DNA from: Enterococcus sp. HY326
GTDB lineage: Bacteria; Bacillota; Bacilli; Lactobacillales; Enterococcaceae
Reading direction: 5' to 3'
Assembly (NCBI RefSeq): GCF_026157065.1
Contig: NZ_JANLGQ010000002.1
Span: 124,001-188,000 of the forward strand
Length of the DNA stretch: 64,000 nucleotides
The notes below the pieces were generated by a model. The model did no database searches. It saw only the letters and a list, made by a program, of their open reading frames with translations, and was not told the DNA's origin. Positions 7,753-16,850 of this stretch are shown here, in pieces (the first letter of the stretch is position 1; each line of letters starts with the position of its first letter). The position numbers and the translations under genes were made by a program.

Positions 7753-8169
7753 ATGAATTTATGGTATTTGAATTTTTTCCTCTTAGGACTTTTAGTTATT
7801 TGGGGAGCATATGAAGGCTATTTGCGTATAATGGCTAAACGGTCAGCCACCTGGTTAAATCAAGATGAATTTCGTGAAGGCTTGCGAAAGGCCCAAGTGA
7901 TTGATGTCAGACAAAAAGATACGTTTGATGCGGGTCATATTTTAGGCGCTCGTAACTTACCTTATACAATGATTAAGGATAAAAGTTATCGCCAGCAATA
8001 CATCGATTCTTTAAGAAAAGATCAACCAATCTATATTTACGATCAGCGAAAAGCGTTGAGTATTCGCATGGCCAATCAACTGAGAAAAGCTGGCTTTAAA
8101 AATTTATTCTTATTAAAAGAAGGCTACGATGGCTGGGAAGGCAAAGTTAAAAAGAAAAAAACTGTTTAA
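7753..8169 (+). CDS. Membrane-anchored rhodanese-like protein, catalytic Cys absent
   Basis: 138 residues: an N-terminal membrane anchor (about residues 4-22) and one rhodanese domain with the IDVRQKDTFDAGHILGARNLPY signature. The active-site loop, normally IYCxxGxRS, reads IYIYDQRKALS, so the sulfur-carrying cysteine is replaced and the protein has no cysteine there. It probably binds rather than transfers sulfur. It follows glcK by 15 bases as the last gene of this block and resembles Bacillus YqhL-type proteins. Family is certain, role unknown. Confidence 0.85.
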   Translation: MNLWYLNFFLLGLLVIWGAYEGYLRIMAKRSATWLNQDEFREGLRKAQVIDVRQKDTFDAGHILGARNLPYTMIKDKSYRQQYIDSLRKDQPIYIYDQRKALSIRMANQLRKAGFKNLFLLKEGYDGWEGKVKKKKTV

Positions 8170-8257
8170 CAGTTGTCGTCGTTTTAAAGACGAAGGATTC
8201 GTCAAGTTTTTAAGTTTGAAGTTCAACTTTGTTAGAATAAAAAATTTCGACATAATT

Positions 8258-8297
8258 CAAAGAGAACCAGCCTAAAAAAACAGGCTGGTTCTCTTTA
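8258..8297. terminator. Bidirectional terminator
   Basis: AGAGAACCAGCCT (8261-8273) pairs perfectly with AGGCTGGTTCTCT (8282-8294), followed by TTT. It lies between the rhodanese gene and the convergent ferredoxin gene. Confidence 0.85.
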
Positions 8298-8325
8298 TCT
8301 GATTTTAGTATAATAGAAGTTGCAT

Positions 8326-8535
8326 TTATTTTTCGATAAGAATTGCCCGCACCGGACATTTTCGGTAGGCTTCTAAAAGTGCCGGTCTAGCTGCCTCAGC
8401 GATAAATTGCTGCTGGGCCTCTGGTTCTTGTTTAAAAAGTACAATGCCATCATCATCATAATCAAAAATTTCTGGGGCCACGATTTGACAAAGTCCGCAG
8501 GCGATACATTTTTCAGGTACAATCAGACACTTCAC
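8326..8535 (-). CDS. fer: Ferredoxin, single [4Fe-4S]
   Basis: A 69-residue soluble electron carrier. Cluster ligands are the CIACGLC block (about residues 10-16) plus a later Cys in RKCPVRAI (about 59), the Bacillus-type mono-cluster arrangement. The acidic middle DYDDDGIV is typical. The start is GTG at 8535. It is divergent from the ypbB-recQ pair, as in Bacillus (fer-ypbB-recS). It is a possible electron partner for other redox proteins in the cell; none is encoded next to it. Confidence 0.9.
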   Translation of the reverse strand: MKCLIVPEKCIACGLCQIVAPEIFDYDDDGIVLFKQEPEAQQQFIAEAARPALLEAYRKCPVRAILIEK

Positions 8536-8564
8536 AGATTTTCCAACCTTTCAAGGGGTGTATT

Positions 8565-9578
8565 ATGGCTAAAACTATTTTACTCTTGTTTCAAGCTGGG
8601 AACAAGCTTAAGGAAACGACTTTGTTTCATTTGTTAAAAGGGAAAGGTTCGACTTCGGTATTGCTCTTTGGTTTTTTTCAGCAAAATCTAAACTTCTTTG
8701 GCATTTATCCAAAGCTTTCCCAAGAGGACTATCAGCAGCTGCTTTTCAAGCTGCTTGAAAAAAAATATCTCATCCGCAGCGGGGACTATTTAGAATTAAC
8801 AGCATTAGGAAAAGCCGTTTTAGAGGAGCTTTTGATCCAGTACCCCTTGGAACACTTTAATAGTTACATTTATGGCCGGTCGGAGGAGGAAATGTGGCGC
8901 AGTGTTAAATTAGCGGTGCAGGTTGTTTCTCAGCTGAGCTTCCACAACAATCAATATGTTCCGATTGAAAACAATCCTCTGTTAATCAACCAGCAGAAAA
9001 AATGGTTGAAAAAAGTTTCTAAAGAAACCTTAATCAAACAGCTACCACAAGAATTAACAGAAATTTTTGCGCAGATGCCCCAAAAAACGGCTGATTTTTT
9101 GGCTCGTCAATTCAGCGGGTATCAGCTGTTAGGCTCGCTACCATTTCAATTGTCAGGACAATCGAATGGACCACTGGCTGCTTTAAGCGCCCGCAGCCAG
9201 CTGCATTATTTTTTTGAGCTGATTGAAAAAACGCAGCCGCCGCTTTTAAGTGATTTACTGGCTCCTTTTAATTTACAAAATCTGAATCAAAGTATGCAAC
9301 AAACTAAATTTTTAGCACAACAGGGAAAGACACCTGCTGAAATTGCCGCCAAGCGCCGCTTAAAGATCGGCACTATTAACGACCATTTGATTGAATGGGC
9401 CATTCAAGATTCAGATTTTCCGACAGCTGACTTTGTGCCAGCCTCTGTAAAGGCGGAATTAGCGAAGCTTTCTTTGCCGCCTGACACTTGGAATTATAAG
9501 GAGCTTGCGGGTAGTGGTCAGTTGGATTACTTAGCTTTTCGCCTGTGTCAAATTGATTTTTTCAAAAAGAAGGGGTAG
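8565..9578 (+). CDS. YpbB-like helix-turn-helix protein upstream of recQ
   Basis: A 337-residue soluble protein of the YpbB family. The N-terminal two thirds are helical without recognised catalytic motifs; the C-terminal part (about residues 240-337) is a helicase-associated HTH domain with GKTPAEIAAKRRLKIGTINDHLIEW. The following recQ frame starts 5 bases after this gene's stop. ATG 8565 follows AAGGGG. A role with RecQ in DNA repair is inferred from conserved pairing and the RecQ/RNase-D-type helix domain, not demonstrated. Confidence 0.85.
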   Translation: MAKTILLLFQAGNKLKETTLFHLLKGKGSTSVLLFGFFQQNLNFFGIYPKLSQEDYQQLLFKLLEKKYLIRSGDYLELTALGKAVLEELLIQYPLEHFNSYIYGRSEEEMWRSVKLAVQVVSQLSFHNNQYVPIENNPLLINQQKKWLKKVSKETLIKQLPQELTEIFAQMPQKTADFLARQFSGYQLLGSLPFQLSGQSNGPLAALSARSQLHYFFELIEKTQPPLLSDLLAPFNLQNLNQSMQQTKFLAQQGKTPAEIAAKRRLKIGTINDHLIEWAIQDSDFPTADFVPASVKAELAKLSLPPDTWNYKELAGSGQLDYLAFRLCQIDFFKKKG

Positions 9579-9582
9579 GACT

Positions 9583-10983
9583 GTGGGGCAATCACTAGAA
9601 AAAATTTTACAGAAAAAATTTCAGCTGCAGCAGTTTCGCCCGGGGCAAAAGGAACTGATTACCGCCTTATTAAAAGGCAAAAATGCTCTAGGAATTTTGC
9701 CAACCGGAAGCGGCAAGTCTTTATGTTATCAATTTAGCGGCTATCTGTTAGCTGGAAGCACCATTATTATTTCACCGCTGATTTCCTTAATGGAAGACCA
9801 AGTGTTACAGCTGCAAAAGCAAGGGGAAAAGGCGGTGATCGCCTTAAATAGCTCCAATAGCTTTGCCGAAAAAAAATGGCTTTTGGAACACTTAGAGAAA
9901 TTTCGTTTTATTTTTATGAGTCCAGAAATGTTTTTGCAGCCACAGGTTTTACAAAAGGTGCAGCAACTGACACTTGCCCAACTAGTGATTGATGAAATCC
10001 ACTGTGTCTCTTTGTGGGGCAATGATTTTCGGCCAGAGTATCGTCAATTGGCGCAGGTCCTGCAGCAATTAGACAATCCTTTACTATTGGGATTGACGGC
10101 CACGGCAACACCAAAGGTTATCGCCGATATTCAGAATTTATTTTTTTATGATGATTCTTATGTTTACCAAGGGTCAGTCGAGCGGGATAATATTGCCTTA
10201 TTTGTAGAAAAAACGGAAGATAAGGCTGCTACCTTAAAAAAATTTGTACATAAAACAGCCGCTCCCGGCATTATTTATTGTGGGACCCGTAAAATGGTGG
10301 AGGAAATTTATCAAGAATTTAAGCTATATTTGAGAATCGGCTATTATCATGGAGGCCTGGCTAGTAATGAACGCAGGCAACTGCAACAGCAATTCACCGA
10401 AGGACAACTGGACTGGCTAGTAGCTACCAATGCCTTTGGAATGGGCATTAATAAAGCCGATATCCGCAGTATCATTCATTATGATTTGTCCGACAGTTTA
10501 GAAAACTATGTTCAAGAAATTGGGCGGGCTGGTCGTGATGGTCAGGCCAGCCAAGCGATTTTGCTGTATCAAACTGGCGATGAAAGTCTGCATTATTATT
10601 TTCAAAAACAGCGGCAAGAGGAACGAAGAGTCTTCCAATTTTTAATTCAGCAACCAAATGTTGATGAAAGTAATTTTTCTGAATTGCAACGCAAGTGGTA
10701 TGCTGAAAGTCAGATGGAAGAATCAGCAGCGATTATCCAGCGCTTGACCCAGCATGAATCTGATAAATTTTCGCAGCTCAATCACATGCTGGACTATATT
10801 CAAGCAAGCGGCTGCCGCAGAGCAAAAATGCTTGCCTATTTTGATGAAAGCTTGGCGGAAATTCCTAGAAATTGTTGTGATTTTCATCAGGCTAAGCTAC
10901 TGGAAAAGTCAACGGAAGTTTTTACAGCTGAAAAGACATTGCCTAACTGGCAGGAGGTTTTGCTAAAATTATTTAAAGAATAA
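9583..10983 (+). CDS. recQ: RecQ-family ATP-dependent DNA helicase
   Basis: A 466-residue short RecQ (RecS type) 3'-5' helicase. Motif 0 FRPGQKELI, Walker A GILPTGSGKSLCYQ, DEIHC (DEAH-type box) in VIDEIHCVSLWG, GLTATATP (motif III), CGTRK and motif VI QEIGRAGRDG are present. The end carries part of a RecQ zinc-binding region (CRRAKMLAYFDE, NCCDFH) and lacks an HRDC domain, as in RecS. The start is GTG 9583, preceded by AAGGGGTAGGA; an in-frame extension to 9553 would overlap ypbB without an RBS. Confidence 0.93.
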   Translation: MGQSLEKILQKKFQLQQFRPGQKELITALLKGKNALGILPTGSGKSLCYQFSGYLLAGSTIIISPLISLMEDQVLQLQKQGEKAVIALNSSNSFAEKKWLLEHLEKFRFIFMSPEMFLQPQVLQKVQQLTLAQLVIDEIHCVSLWGNDFRPEYRQLAQVLQQLDNPLLLGLTATATPKVIADIQNLFFYDDSYVYQGSVERDNIALFVEKTEDKAATLKKFVHKTAAPGIIYCGTRKMVEEIYQEFKLYLRIGYYHGGLASNERRQLQQQFTEGQLDWLVATNAFGMGINKADIRSIIHYDLSDSLENYVQEIGRAGRDGQASQAILLYQTGDESLHYYFQKQRQEERRVFQFLIQQPNVDESNFSELQRKWYAESQMEESAAIIQRLTQHESDKFSQLNHMLDYIQASGCRRAKMLAYFDESLAEIPRNCCDFHQAKLLEKSTEVFTAEKTLPNWQEVLLKLFKE

Positions 10984-11165
10984 ATTAATCTGAAAATCTA
11001 AAGGACAGAGATTTGTGGGATATGCTATAATAACGAACGACAGTATGAAGGCTCATTCAAATTAAGAGTCTGCTGCTAGCAACATCAGCATGTATGAAAT
11101 TTTAAAAATGATGATTCATTTAAATAGAGAGAAATCCTTTATGACAACTGGGAGGTAAAAGAAAC

Positions 11166-11705
11166 TTGAGCAAGAAAGACAAACAAGGCGGCAAAGGCAA
11201 AAGTGAAAATTCTGAAAAAAAACCATGGGAACAACCCATCTATGATACTGATTATGAAGTGACTGGCTCCCGTAGCCAGCATCGCAAAAAGAAAAGCGGT
11301 AACGTGCTTTTTGTAAAATTATTATTGACCATGTTGGCATTGATGGCTGTGATTATTATCGGCTGGCTCGTATTTTTACGTTATGACAGTAGTAATTCTA
11401 CCACTCCAGCTACCTTAGGAACTTCGACCAGTAGTTCTCAAGTAACTAGTGATACCACGACTTCATCACAAGAAACAGCGGCAACTGAGTCTAGCGAAAA
11501 CATGACAGAAACTTCTGAATCTGAAAGTGACGCTACGGATAGTAATGATACCGACAGTGAAGCAGTTTATGCAACAGTTCAAGCTGGCGACGGACTGTAT
11601 GTCTTTGCTCAACGAAATGGTGTTTCTTTAGAGACTGTTTATGAGTTAAATGACTTAAATGCAAACTCCGTGATTATGCCAGGGGATGAATTACGGATTT
11701 CCTAA
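11166..11705 (+). CDS. Single-pass membrane protein with C-terminal LysM domain
   Basis: 179 residues, TTG start after GGGAGGT at 11150-11156. Layout: a charged cytoplasmic N-terminus (about 1-45, Lys/Gly-rich), one membrane helix (about 48-72), a Ser/Thr-rich extracellular linker (about 75-130) and a C-terminal LysM repeat (YATVQAGDGLYVFAQRNGVSLETVYELN...) that binds peptidoglycan. No catalytic domain is present, so it probably anchors or senses the wall. Monocistronic with its own terminator at 11736-11773; it sits just before cmk. Confidence 0.88.
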   Translation: MSKKDKQGGKGKSENSEKKPWEQPIYDTDYEVTGSRSQHRKKKSGNVLFVKLLLTMLALMAVIIIGWLVFLRYDSSNSTTPATLGTSTSSSQVTSDTTTSSQETAATESSENMTETSESESDATDSNDTDSEAVYATVQAGDGLYVFAQRNGVSLETVYELNDLNANSVIMPGDELRIS

Positions 11706-11735
11706 GAAGATGGGTGCACAATCAATCATTTTGAA

Positions 11736-11773
11736 GAGACAGCGTCTTGTAAAAAGATGCTGTATCTTTTTTG
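11736..11773 (+). terminator. Terminator after the LysM gene
   Basis: GAGACAGCGTCTT pairs with AAGATGCTGTATC (two wobble or mismatch positions), followed by TTTTTT. Confidence 0.75.
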
Positions 11774-11799
11774 TTTTAGTTTAAAAGAGGAGTCGAATC

Positions 11800-12471
11800 A
11801 TGAAAAAATTCAATATCGCAATCGATGGCCCAGCGTCATCTGGCAAAAGTACTGTCGCAAAAATTTTGGCAAAAAAATTGGACTTTATTTATATTGACAC
11901 GGGGGCGATGTATCGCAGTGTGACTTATCTGGCTTTGAAGCATCATGTCGCTTTAAATAATCAAGCGGGCTTGGTGGAATTAATTGAGCAGTATCCAATT
12001 CGTTTTAAACAAGGAGAAAATGGCCAATTGGTTTTTATTGAAGAAAAGGATTGTACCTTGGCAATTCGGCAGCCGGAGGTCACGAATGCTGTGTCAGAAG
12101 TTTCTGCACAAGCCTTAGTCCGAGAAAAATTAGTTTTTCAGCAGCAGGAGATGGCCGAAGATGGCGGAGTTGTGATGGACGGACGAGATATCGGAACACA
12201 GGTATTGCCGCGAGCAGAAGTCAAAATTTTTCTTATTGCCAGCGTGACAGAGAGAGCTGAGAGACGCTATAAAGAAAATATTGAAAATGGGATTGAGACA
12301 CCATTCGATATCTTAAAAACAGAAATTGAAAAACGAGATTTTTTAGACTCCACCAGAGAGGTTTCCCCATTAAAACAGGCAGAGGATGCGGTGTTATTGG
12401 ATACAACAGGCTTGACGATTCCTCAAGTAGTAGAAAAAATTGAGGAAATAGTTACAGATAAGGGCTTTTAA
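11800..12471 (+). CDS. cmk: Cytidylate kinase
   Basis: A 223-residue cytoplasmic enzyme phosphorylating (d)CMP with ATP. P-loop [15 protein letters not shown] is at residues 7-21, the NMP-binding [14 protein letters not shown] near 37-50, [12 protein letters not shown] near 127-138 and the LID region [23 protein letters not shown] upstream. It is followed by rpsA, the standard cmk-rpsA arrangement of Firmicutes and many other bacteria. High confidence. Confidence 0.96.
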   Translation: MKKFNIAIDGPASSGKSTVAKILAKKLDFIYIDTGAMYRSVTYLALKHHVALNNQAGLVELIEQYPIRFKQGENGQLVFIEEKDCTLAIRQPEVTNAVSEVSAQALVREKLVFQQQEMAEDGGVVMDGRDIGTQVLPRAEVKIFLIASVTERAERRYKENIENGIETPFDILKTEIEKRDFLDSTREVSPLKQAEDAVLLDTTGLTIPQVVEKIEEIVTDKGF

Positions 12472-12601
12472 TAGCAAAAAGCTGTCGCAAAAATTACAAA
12501 GTTAAGAAATTTCCAGAAATCGCTTTATTTTTTGACAAATATCAATTAAACTAGTAATAGAGTGTTATTTTGGACATCTGTTGGTTAGGAGGATCAATGT
12601 C

Positions 12602-13816
12602 ATGACAGAATTTGATGAAAAACAAGATTTAGGCAATGAAACGATGGAGGATGCTTTAAGTAGTTTCCACGAAGTAAAGGTCGGCGATATTGTTAAGGGT
12701 GAAGTTTTAGCAATCGAAGACAAACAAATTATCGTTGGGATAGAAGGTGCCGGGGTAGAAGGCGTGGTCCCAGCAAAAGAACTATCGACATTACCTGTGG
12801 ATGACATCAATGAACTTGCAAAAGTTGGCGATGTTATGGAATTGGTGGTAATTGCCCCAATTGGTAAAGACAAAGAGAACGGAAACTATTTGTTGTCTAA
12901 ACGTCGCATTGATGCGAAAAAAGTTTGGGAACAAATTGAAGAAGATTTCAAAGCAGGTAAGATTCTAGAAGCACCTGTTACCAATATTGTTAAAGGTGGT
13001 CTAGTAGTTGATGTCGGCGTACGTGGGTTCGTACCAGCATCAATGGTTGAAGATCATTTCATCGAAGATTTTTCAGACTACAAAGGACAAACGTTGACGT
13101 TGAAGATTGTCGAAATCGAACCTTCAGAAAATCGTTTGATTCTCTCCCATCGGGCAGTTGTTGAAGCTGAAAAAGAAGAGAAAAAACATGAAGTATTAGC
13201 AAATCTTGAAGTGGGTGCAACTGTTGAAGGAACAGTCGCTCGTTTAACTGACTTTGGAGCCTTCGTTGATTTAGGCGGCATTGACGGATTGGTTCACGTA
13301 TCCGAAATTGCCCACAATCACGTAGACAAACCAAGTGATGTTTTATCTGTCGGGGATAAAGTCAACGTGAAAATTTTGGCGATTAATCCTGACGAAGAAA
13401 GAGTGTCACTTTCTATTAAAGACACCTTGCCTGGACCTTGGTCAGACATTGAAGATAAAGCTGCAGCTGGTAGCGTGCTAGACGGTGTTGTAAAACGTCT
13501 GACAAGCTTTGGCGCCTTTGTGGAAGTATTCCCTGGTGTAGAAGGCTTAGTGCATATTTCACAAATTTCCCATAAACATATTGCAACACCTCATGAAGTG
13601 CTGCATGAAGGGGACGAAATTCAAGTGAAGGTCTTAGAAGTGAATCCAAACGAACATCGGATTGCTTTAAGCATTAAGGCTTTGGAAGAAAAACCAGAGG
13701 ATTCAAAGGTGGAAGACCCAGAAGTTGAAAGCTATGAATTGCCAGAGGAAAATACTGGCTTTACCATGGGGGATATTTTGGGGGAAGCTTTAAAGAATCA
13801 AGATTCTGAAGATTAA
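12602..13816 (+). CDS. rpsA: 30S ribosomal protein S1 homologue
   Basis: A 404-residue RNA-binding protein with four S1 (OB-fold) repeats at about residues 25-95, 118-185, 203-272 and 288-358; repeats three and four carry the canonical DFGAFVDL and SFGAFVEV motifs. Four repeats are the usual low-GC Gram-positive form, shorter than the six of E. coli. ATG 12602 is chosen because AGGAGG lies at 12587-12592; an in-frame GTG at 12581 lies ahead of that site. It is followed by its own terminator. Confidence 0.95.
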   Translation: MTEFDEKQDLGNETMEDALSSFHEVKVGDIVKGEVLAIEDKQIIVGIEGAGVEGVVPAKELSTLPVDDINELAKVGDVMELVVIAPIGKDKENGNYLLSKRRIDAKKVWEQIEEDFKAGKILEAPVTNIVKGGLVVDVGVRGFVPASMVEDHFIEDFSDYKGQTLTLKIVEIEPSENRLILSHRAVVEAEKEEKKHEVLANLEVGATVEGTVARLTDFGAFVDLGGIDGLVHVSEIAHNHVDKPSDVLSVGDKVNVKILAINPDEERVSLSIKDTLPGPWSDIEDKAAAGSVLDGVVKRLTSFGAFVEVFPGVEGLVHISQISHKHIATPHEVLHEGDEIQVKVLEVNPNEHRIALSIKALEEKPEDSKVEDPEVESYELPEENTGFTMGDILGEALKNQDSED

Positions 13817-13827
13817 ACTGATTGCAG

Positions 13828-13861
13828 ACCAGATGGCTTTCACAAGCTGTCTGGTTTTTTA
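13828..13861 (+). terminator. Terminator of rpsA
   Basis: ACCAGATGGCTT (13828-13839) pairs with AAGCTGTCTGGT, followed by TTTTTT. Confidence 0.82.
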
Positions 13862-13959
13862 TTGGAAAAAAATGATTGCTAGAGCTATTAAGTGCAGTCA
13901 AACGGAATTATTCTTGCAACTTAACAAAAGATTCGTTAAACTAGTTGAGATTGTAAAGC

Positions 13960-14116
13960 AATTGTGAAATGACGAAGGTTGTGACATAAGCTAGAAAAGC
14001 TGTTTCGTTAAACGGCTGATGAAAGTTTTTCGATGTTTATTGTATGTAGAAAAAATATTCACCAATGCCTAACAAAATCAGCAGAAGTTTTTTAGTAGTT
14101 GCAACATCTTAGAGGA
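13960..14116. other. Gap before der: possible degenerate copy of the 19731-type repeat
   Basis: This stretch contains GGTTGTGACATAAGCTAGAA, close to GACTGTGACATTAGTTAGAA of the hairpin element at 19731-19904, plus a small GTTTCGTTAAAC hairpin. No matching 3' arm is clear, so it may be a decayed copy or just the der promoter region. No gene is visible. Confidence 0.25.
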
Positions 14117-14124
14117 GAGTATAT

Positions 14125-15435
14125 ATGTCAAATCCAACTATCGCCATTGTAGGGCGGCCGAATGTCGGGAAATCTACAATTTTTAATCGGATTGCCGGAG
14201 AACGAATTTCAATCGTTGAAGATACCCCAGGAGTAACTAGAGATCGAATTTATGCGACTGGAGAATGGCTAGGTCGGGAGTTCAGTATTATTGATACGGG
14301 GGGAATTGACCTCGGTGATGAACCCTTTATGGATCAGATTAAGCATCAAGCAGAAATTGCGATTGATGAAGCGGATGTGATTATTTTTGTTGTCAGCGGT
14401 CGCGAAGGCATTACTGATGCCGACGAATCTGTCGCAAAAATTTTATATCGCAGCCACAAACCGGTGATTCTTGGCGTCAATAAAGTGGATAATCCTGAAA
14501 TGCGCAGCGAAGTCTATGAGTTCTATTCTTTAGGCTTAGGAGAACCGTTACCGATTTCTGGTAGCCACGGTCTCGGAATTGGGGATTTGTTAGATGAAGC
14601 TGTAAAACATTTTTCAACAGAAGCTGAGGTTGAAGAAGACGATGTCATTAAATTTAGTTTGATTGGCCGCCCAAACGTCGGGAAATCCTCTTTGATCAAT
14701 GCCATTCTTGGTGAAGATCGGGTAATTGTTTCAGAAATTGAAGGAACCACCAGAGATGCTATCGACACCCGTTTTGTTTCAGAAACTGGTCAGAAATTTT
14801 TAATGATTGATACAGCTGGTATGCGCAAACGAGGCAAAGTGTACGAAAATACTGAGAAGTACAGCGTTATGCGTGCGATGCGGGCGATTGATCGTTCTGA
14901 TATTGTCTTAATGGTGCTAAATGCCCATGAAGGAATTCGCGAACAGGATAAACGGGTTGCGGGCTATGCCCATGAAGCCGGCCGAGGCATGGTAATTGTT
15001 GTTAATAAGTGGGACCTCGTTGAAAAAGAAACCAATACTTTACGTGATTTTGAAAAAGAAATCCGTGAAGAGTTTGCTTATTTAGATTATGCGCCGATTA
15101 TTTTTGTTTCTGCTGTAACGAAGCAGCGGCTAAATCAATTGCCAGCTTTAATTGAAGAGGTCAGCTACAATCAAAATCTACGGGTGCCATCAGCTGTCTT
15201 AAATGATATCATTATGGATGCTGTGGCCATCAATCCGACACCGACGGACAAGGGCAAACGCTTGAAGATTTTTTATGCGACACAAGTAGCTGTCAAACCG
15301 CCAACTTTTGTAATTTTTGTCAATGAAGAAGAATTGATGCATTTTTCTTATTCCCGCTTTTTAGAAAATCAAATCCGCAAGGCCTTCGCCTTTGAGGGGA
15401 CACCGATTAAAATCATCCCTCGCCGCAGAAAATAG
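14125..15435 (+). CDS. der: Ribosome biogenesis GTPase Der (EngA)
   Basis: A 436-residue essential GTPase for 50S assembly with two tandem G domains and a KH-like C-terminus. G1 motifs GRPNVGKST (about residues 9-17) and GRPNVGKSS (about 183-191), G3 DTGGI and DTAGM, and G4 NKVD and NKWD are intact. The ATG follows GAGGAGAG. It stands alone between the rpsA terminator and hup. Confidence 0.97.
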   Translation: MSNPTIAIVGRPNVGKSTIFNRIAGERISIVEDTPGVTRDRIYATGEWLGREFSIIDTGGIDLGDEPFMDQIKHQAEIAIDEADVIIFVVSGREGITDADESVAKILYRSHKPVILGVNKVDNPEMRSEVYEFYSLGLGEPLPISGSHGLGIGDLLDEAVKHFSTEAEVEEDDVIKFSLIGRPNVGKSSLINAILGEDRVIVSEIEGTTRDAIDTRFVSETGQKFLMIDTAGMRKRGKVYENTEKYSVMRAMRAIDRSDIVLMVLNAHEGIREQDKRVAGYAHEAGRGMVIVVNKWDLVEKETNTLRDFEKEIREEFAYLDYAPIIFVSAVTKQRLNQLPALIEEVSYNQNLRVPSAVLNDIIMDAVAINPTPTDKGKRLKIFYATQVAVKPPTFVIFVNEEELMHFSYSRFLENQIRKAFAFEGTPIKIIPRRRK

Positions 15436-15689
15436 GCATTTTAACACAGTTGGTTATTTTTGTAAAAGAATAATAGCGATTTTCGGCGATTTTATTTATT
15501 TGGACAAAAAGCTGTCCAAAAACGATGAAAAATCTGTCTAAACCCTTGCTATAAAAGGGTTCTTATGATATCGTTTAGAAAGAATATTGAACCAAATCAA
15601 TATTTGTAGTTCACTTTTTTGGACCACTCAAAAAAACGAACTAAAGATGGATAACATCAAATTTTATTGTCGAGGAGGTGAAACTATCC

Positions 15690-15965
15690 ATGGCAAACAA
15701 AGCAGAATTAATCGAAAAAGTTGCAGCAGCTACTGAATTAACAAAAAAAGACGCAACTGCAGCAGTAGATGCAGTCTTCGCAACTATTCAAGATGCTTTA
15801 GCTAACGGTGAAAAAGTTCAATTGATCGGTTTTGGTAACTTCGAAGTGCGCGAACGTGCTGCACGTAAAGGACGTAACCCTCAAACTGGTGAAGAAATCG
15901 AAATTCCAGCTAGCAAAGTACCTGCATTCAAACCAGGTAAAGCACTTAAAGATGCAGTTAAATAA
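15690..15965 (+). CDS. hup: DNA-binding protein HU
   Basis: A 91-residue histone-like HU dimer subunit: [22 protein letters not shown], the [24 protein letters not shown] arm and the [15 protein letters not shown] end. The start at 15690 has GGAGGTGA at 15674-15681. The preceding about 250 bases hold no gene and presumably a strong promoter, consistent with the high expression expected of HU. Own terminator at 15979-16006. Confidence 0.97.
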   Translation: MANKAELIEKVAAATELTKKDATAAVDAVFATIQDALANGEKVQLIGFGNFEVRERAARKGRNPQTGEEIEIPASKVPAFKPGKALKDAVK

Positions 15966-15978
15966 GACTGACACTTTG

Positions 15979-16006
15979 AACCCTTGTTTATCAAGGGTTT
16001 TTTTTT
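15979..16006 (+). terminator. Terminator of hup
   Basis: AACCCTTG (15979-15986) pairs with CAAGGGTT (15992-15999), followed by a run of Ts. Confidence 0.88.
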
Positions 16007-16096
16007 GGCTAGAATTTCTTTCTCAGACATTCAAATAAAAGAACTGTAAAGTTGATTGAAAAGTTTTATTTGATTTTTCAAGTTTCAAAAAAAGCA

Positions 16097-16609
16097 TTAA
16101 TTTACTAACAACATAAAGCAGATAAACAACAGCCCCGCTAAAAAAATAATGCTACCTAAACGCAAAAGTAGGCGGTCTAATTTTCCTTCAGCTACAAAAT
16201 GCTTTAATAGCTGATAAATCAGCAAACCGATTAAGCCGCCTAAAGTGTTGACTAGTACATCTGTAATATCACTTGCCCCAATTCCTAATACATATTGCAC
16301 TGTTTCTAAAAGCAAACTCAAGCTAAAGATATAAAACAATTTTTTTATTAGAGAACTCCGTTTGTCATAAAGACTCAATAGGCCGCCGAAGGGCACAAAA
16401 ATCAGGGTATTGTAAATAATTTCCTGCAGATAAATTTTGCCATTGACGATGACGGATTCGCCAAAAGGAATTAGATTGAGGCTGCGACTTGGATGCTCCA
16501 AAAAAAATTTCACAGTGTCGACAGAGGTGGCGACTTTAAACAAGATAATCCAAACGACCACTACTAAATAGCAAAGTAAAAGAATGCCAGCAGCTTTATT
16601 TTTTTTCAT
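16097..16609 (-). CDS. VanZ-like membrane protein
   Basis: A 170-residue polytopic protein of the VanZ family, about four to five hydrophobic helices, with the family signature LNLIPFGESVIVNG...YNTLIFVPFGGLLSLY and DITDVLVNTLGGLIGLL. VanZ proteins modify tolerance to teicoplanin-type and related wall agents in some bacteria; no van cluster is nearby, so this is one of the common chromosomal homologues. ATG 16609 follows AAGGAG. A symmetrical operator-like site lies between it and the next gene (16631-16655). Confidence 0.85.
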   Translation of the reverse strand: MKKNKAAGILLLCYLVVVVWIILFKVATSVDTVKFFLEHPSRSLNLIPFGESVIVNGKIYLQEIIYNTLIFVPFGGLLSLYDKRSSLIKKLFYIFSLSLLLETVQYVLGIGASDITDVLVNTLGGLIGLLIYQLLKHFVAEGKLDRLLLRLGSIIFLAGLLFICFMLLVN

Positions 16610-16630
16610 AATCCTACTCCTTAAAAATTT

Positions 16631-16655
16631 AGTGTACTACTTATAATAGTACACT
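16631..16655. promoter_or_regulatory. Operator-like inverted repeat upstream of vanZ-like gene
   Basis: AGTGTACT (16631-16638) and AGTACACT (16648-16655) are perfect inverted arms around a TTATAAT-containing centre, so the site would overlap a promoter -10. The shape resembles GntR (YtrA-group) operators. No GntR gene lies in the window. Confidence 0.5.
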
Positions 16656-16850
16656 CGAAGGCGATTTTTTTCATAGGCCCTTAGACTGAGTTGCGAAATT
16701 TTTTTAGTTTTTGAAATTGTGGCTAAACAAGGTCAGTTTACCTTAATAGAAATAACAGTTTGACAAGAAAATCATTTGTTTATTTCTTCAATATTAATAG
16801 GTTCACAAGGTCAGCTATGATAAAATATAAGTAAGCGGGAGGTGGAATCA

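Noticed and set aside
16097-16609. Part of a glycopeptide resistance (van) cluster
   Set aside because: No vanA/B ligase, vanH, vanX or vanRS genes are near; a lone VanZ-like gene is common on chromosomes.
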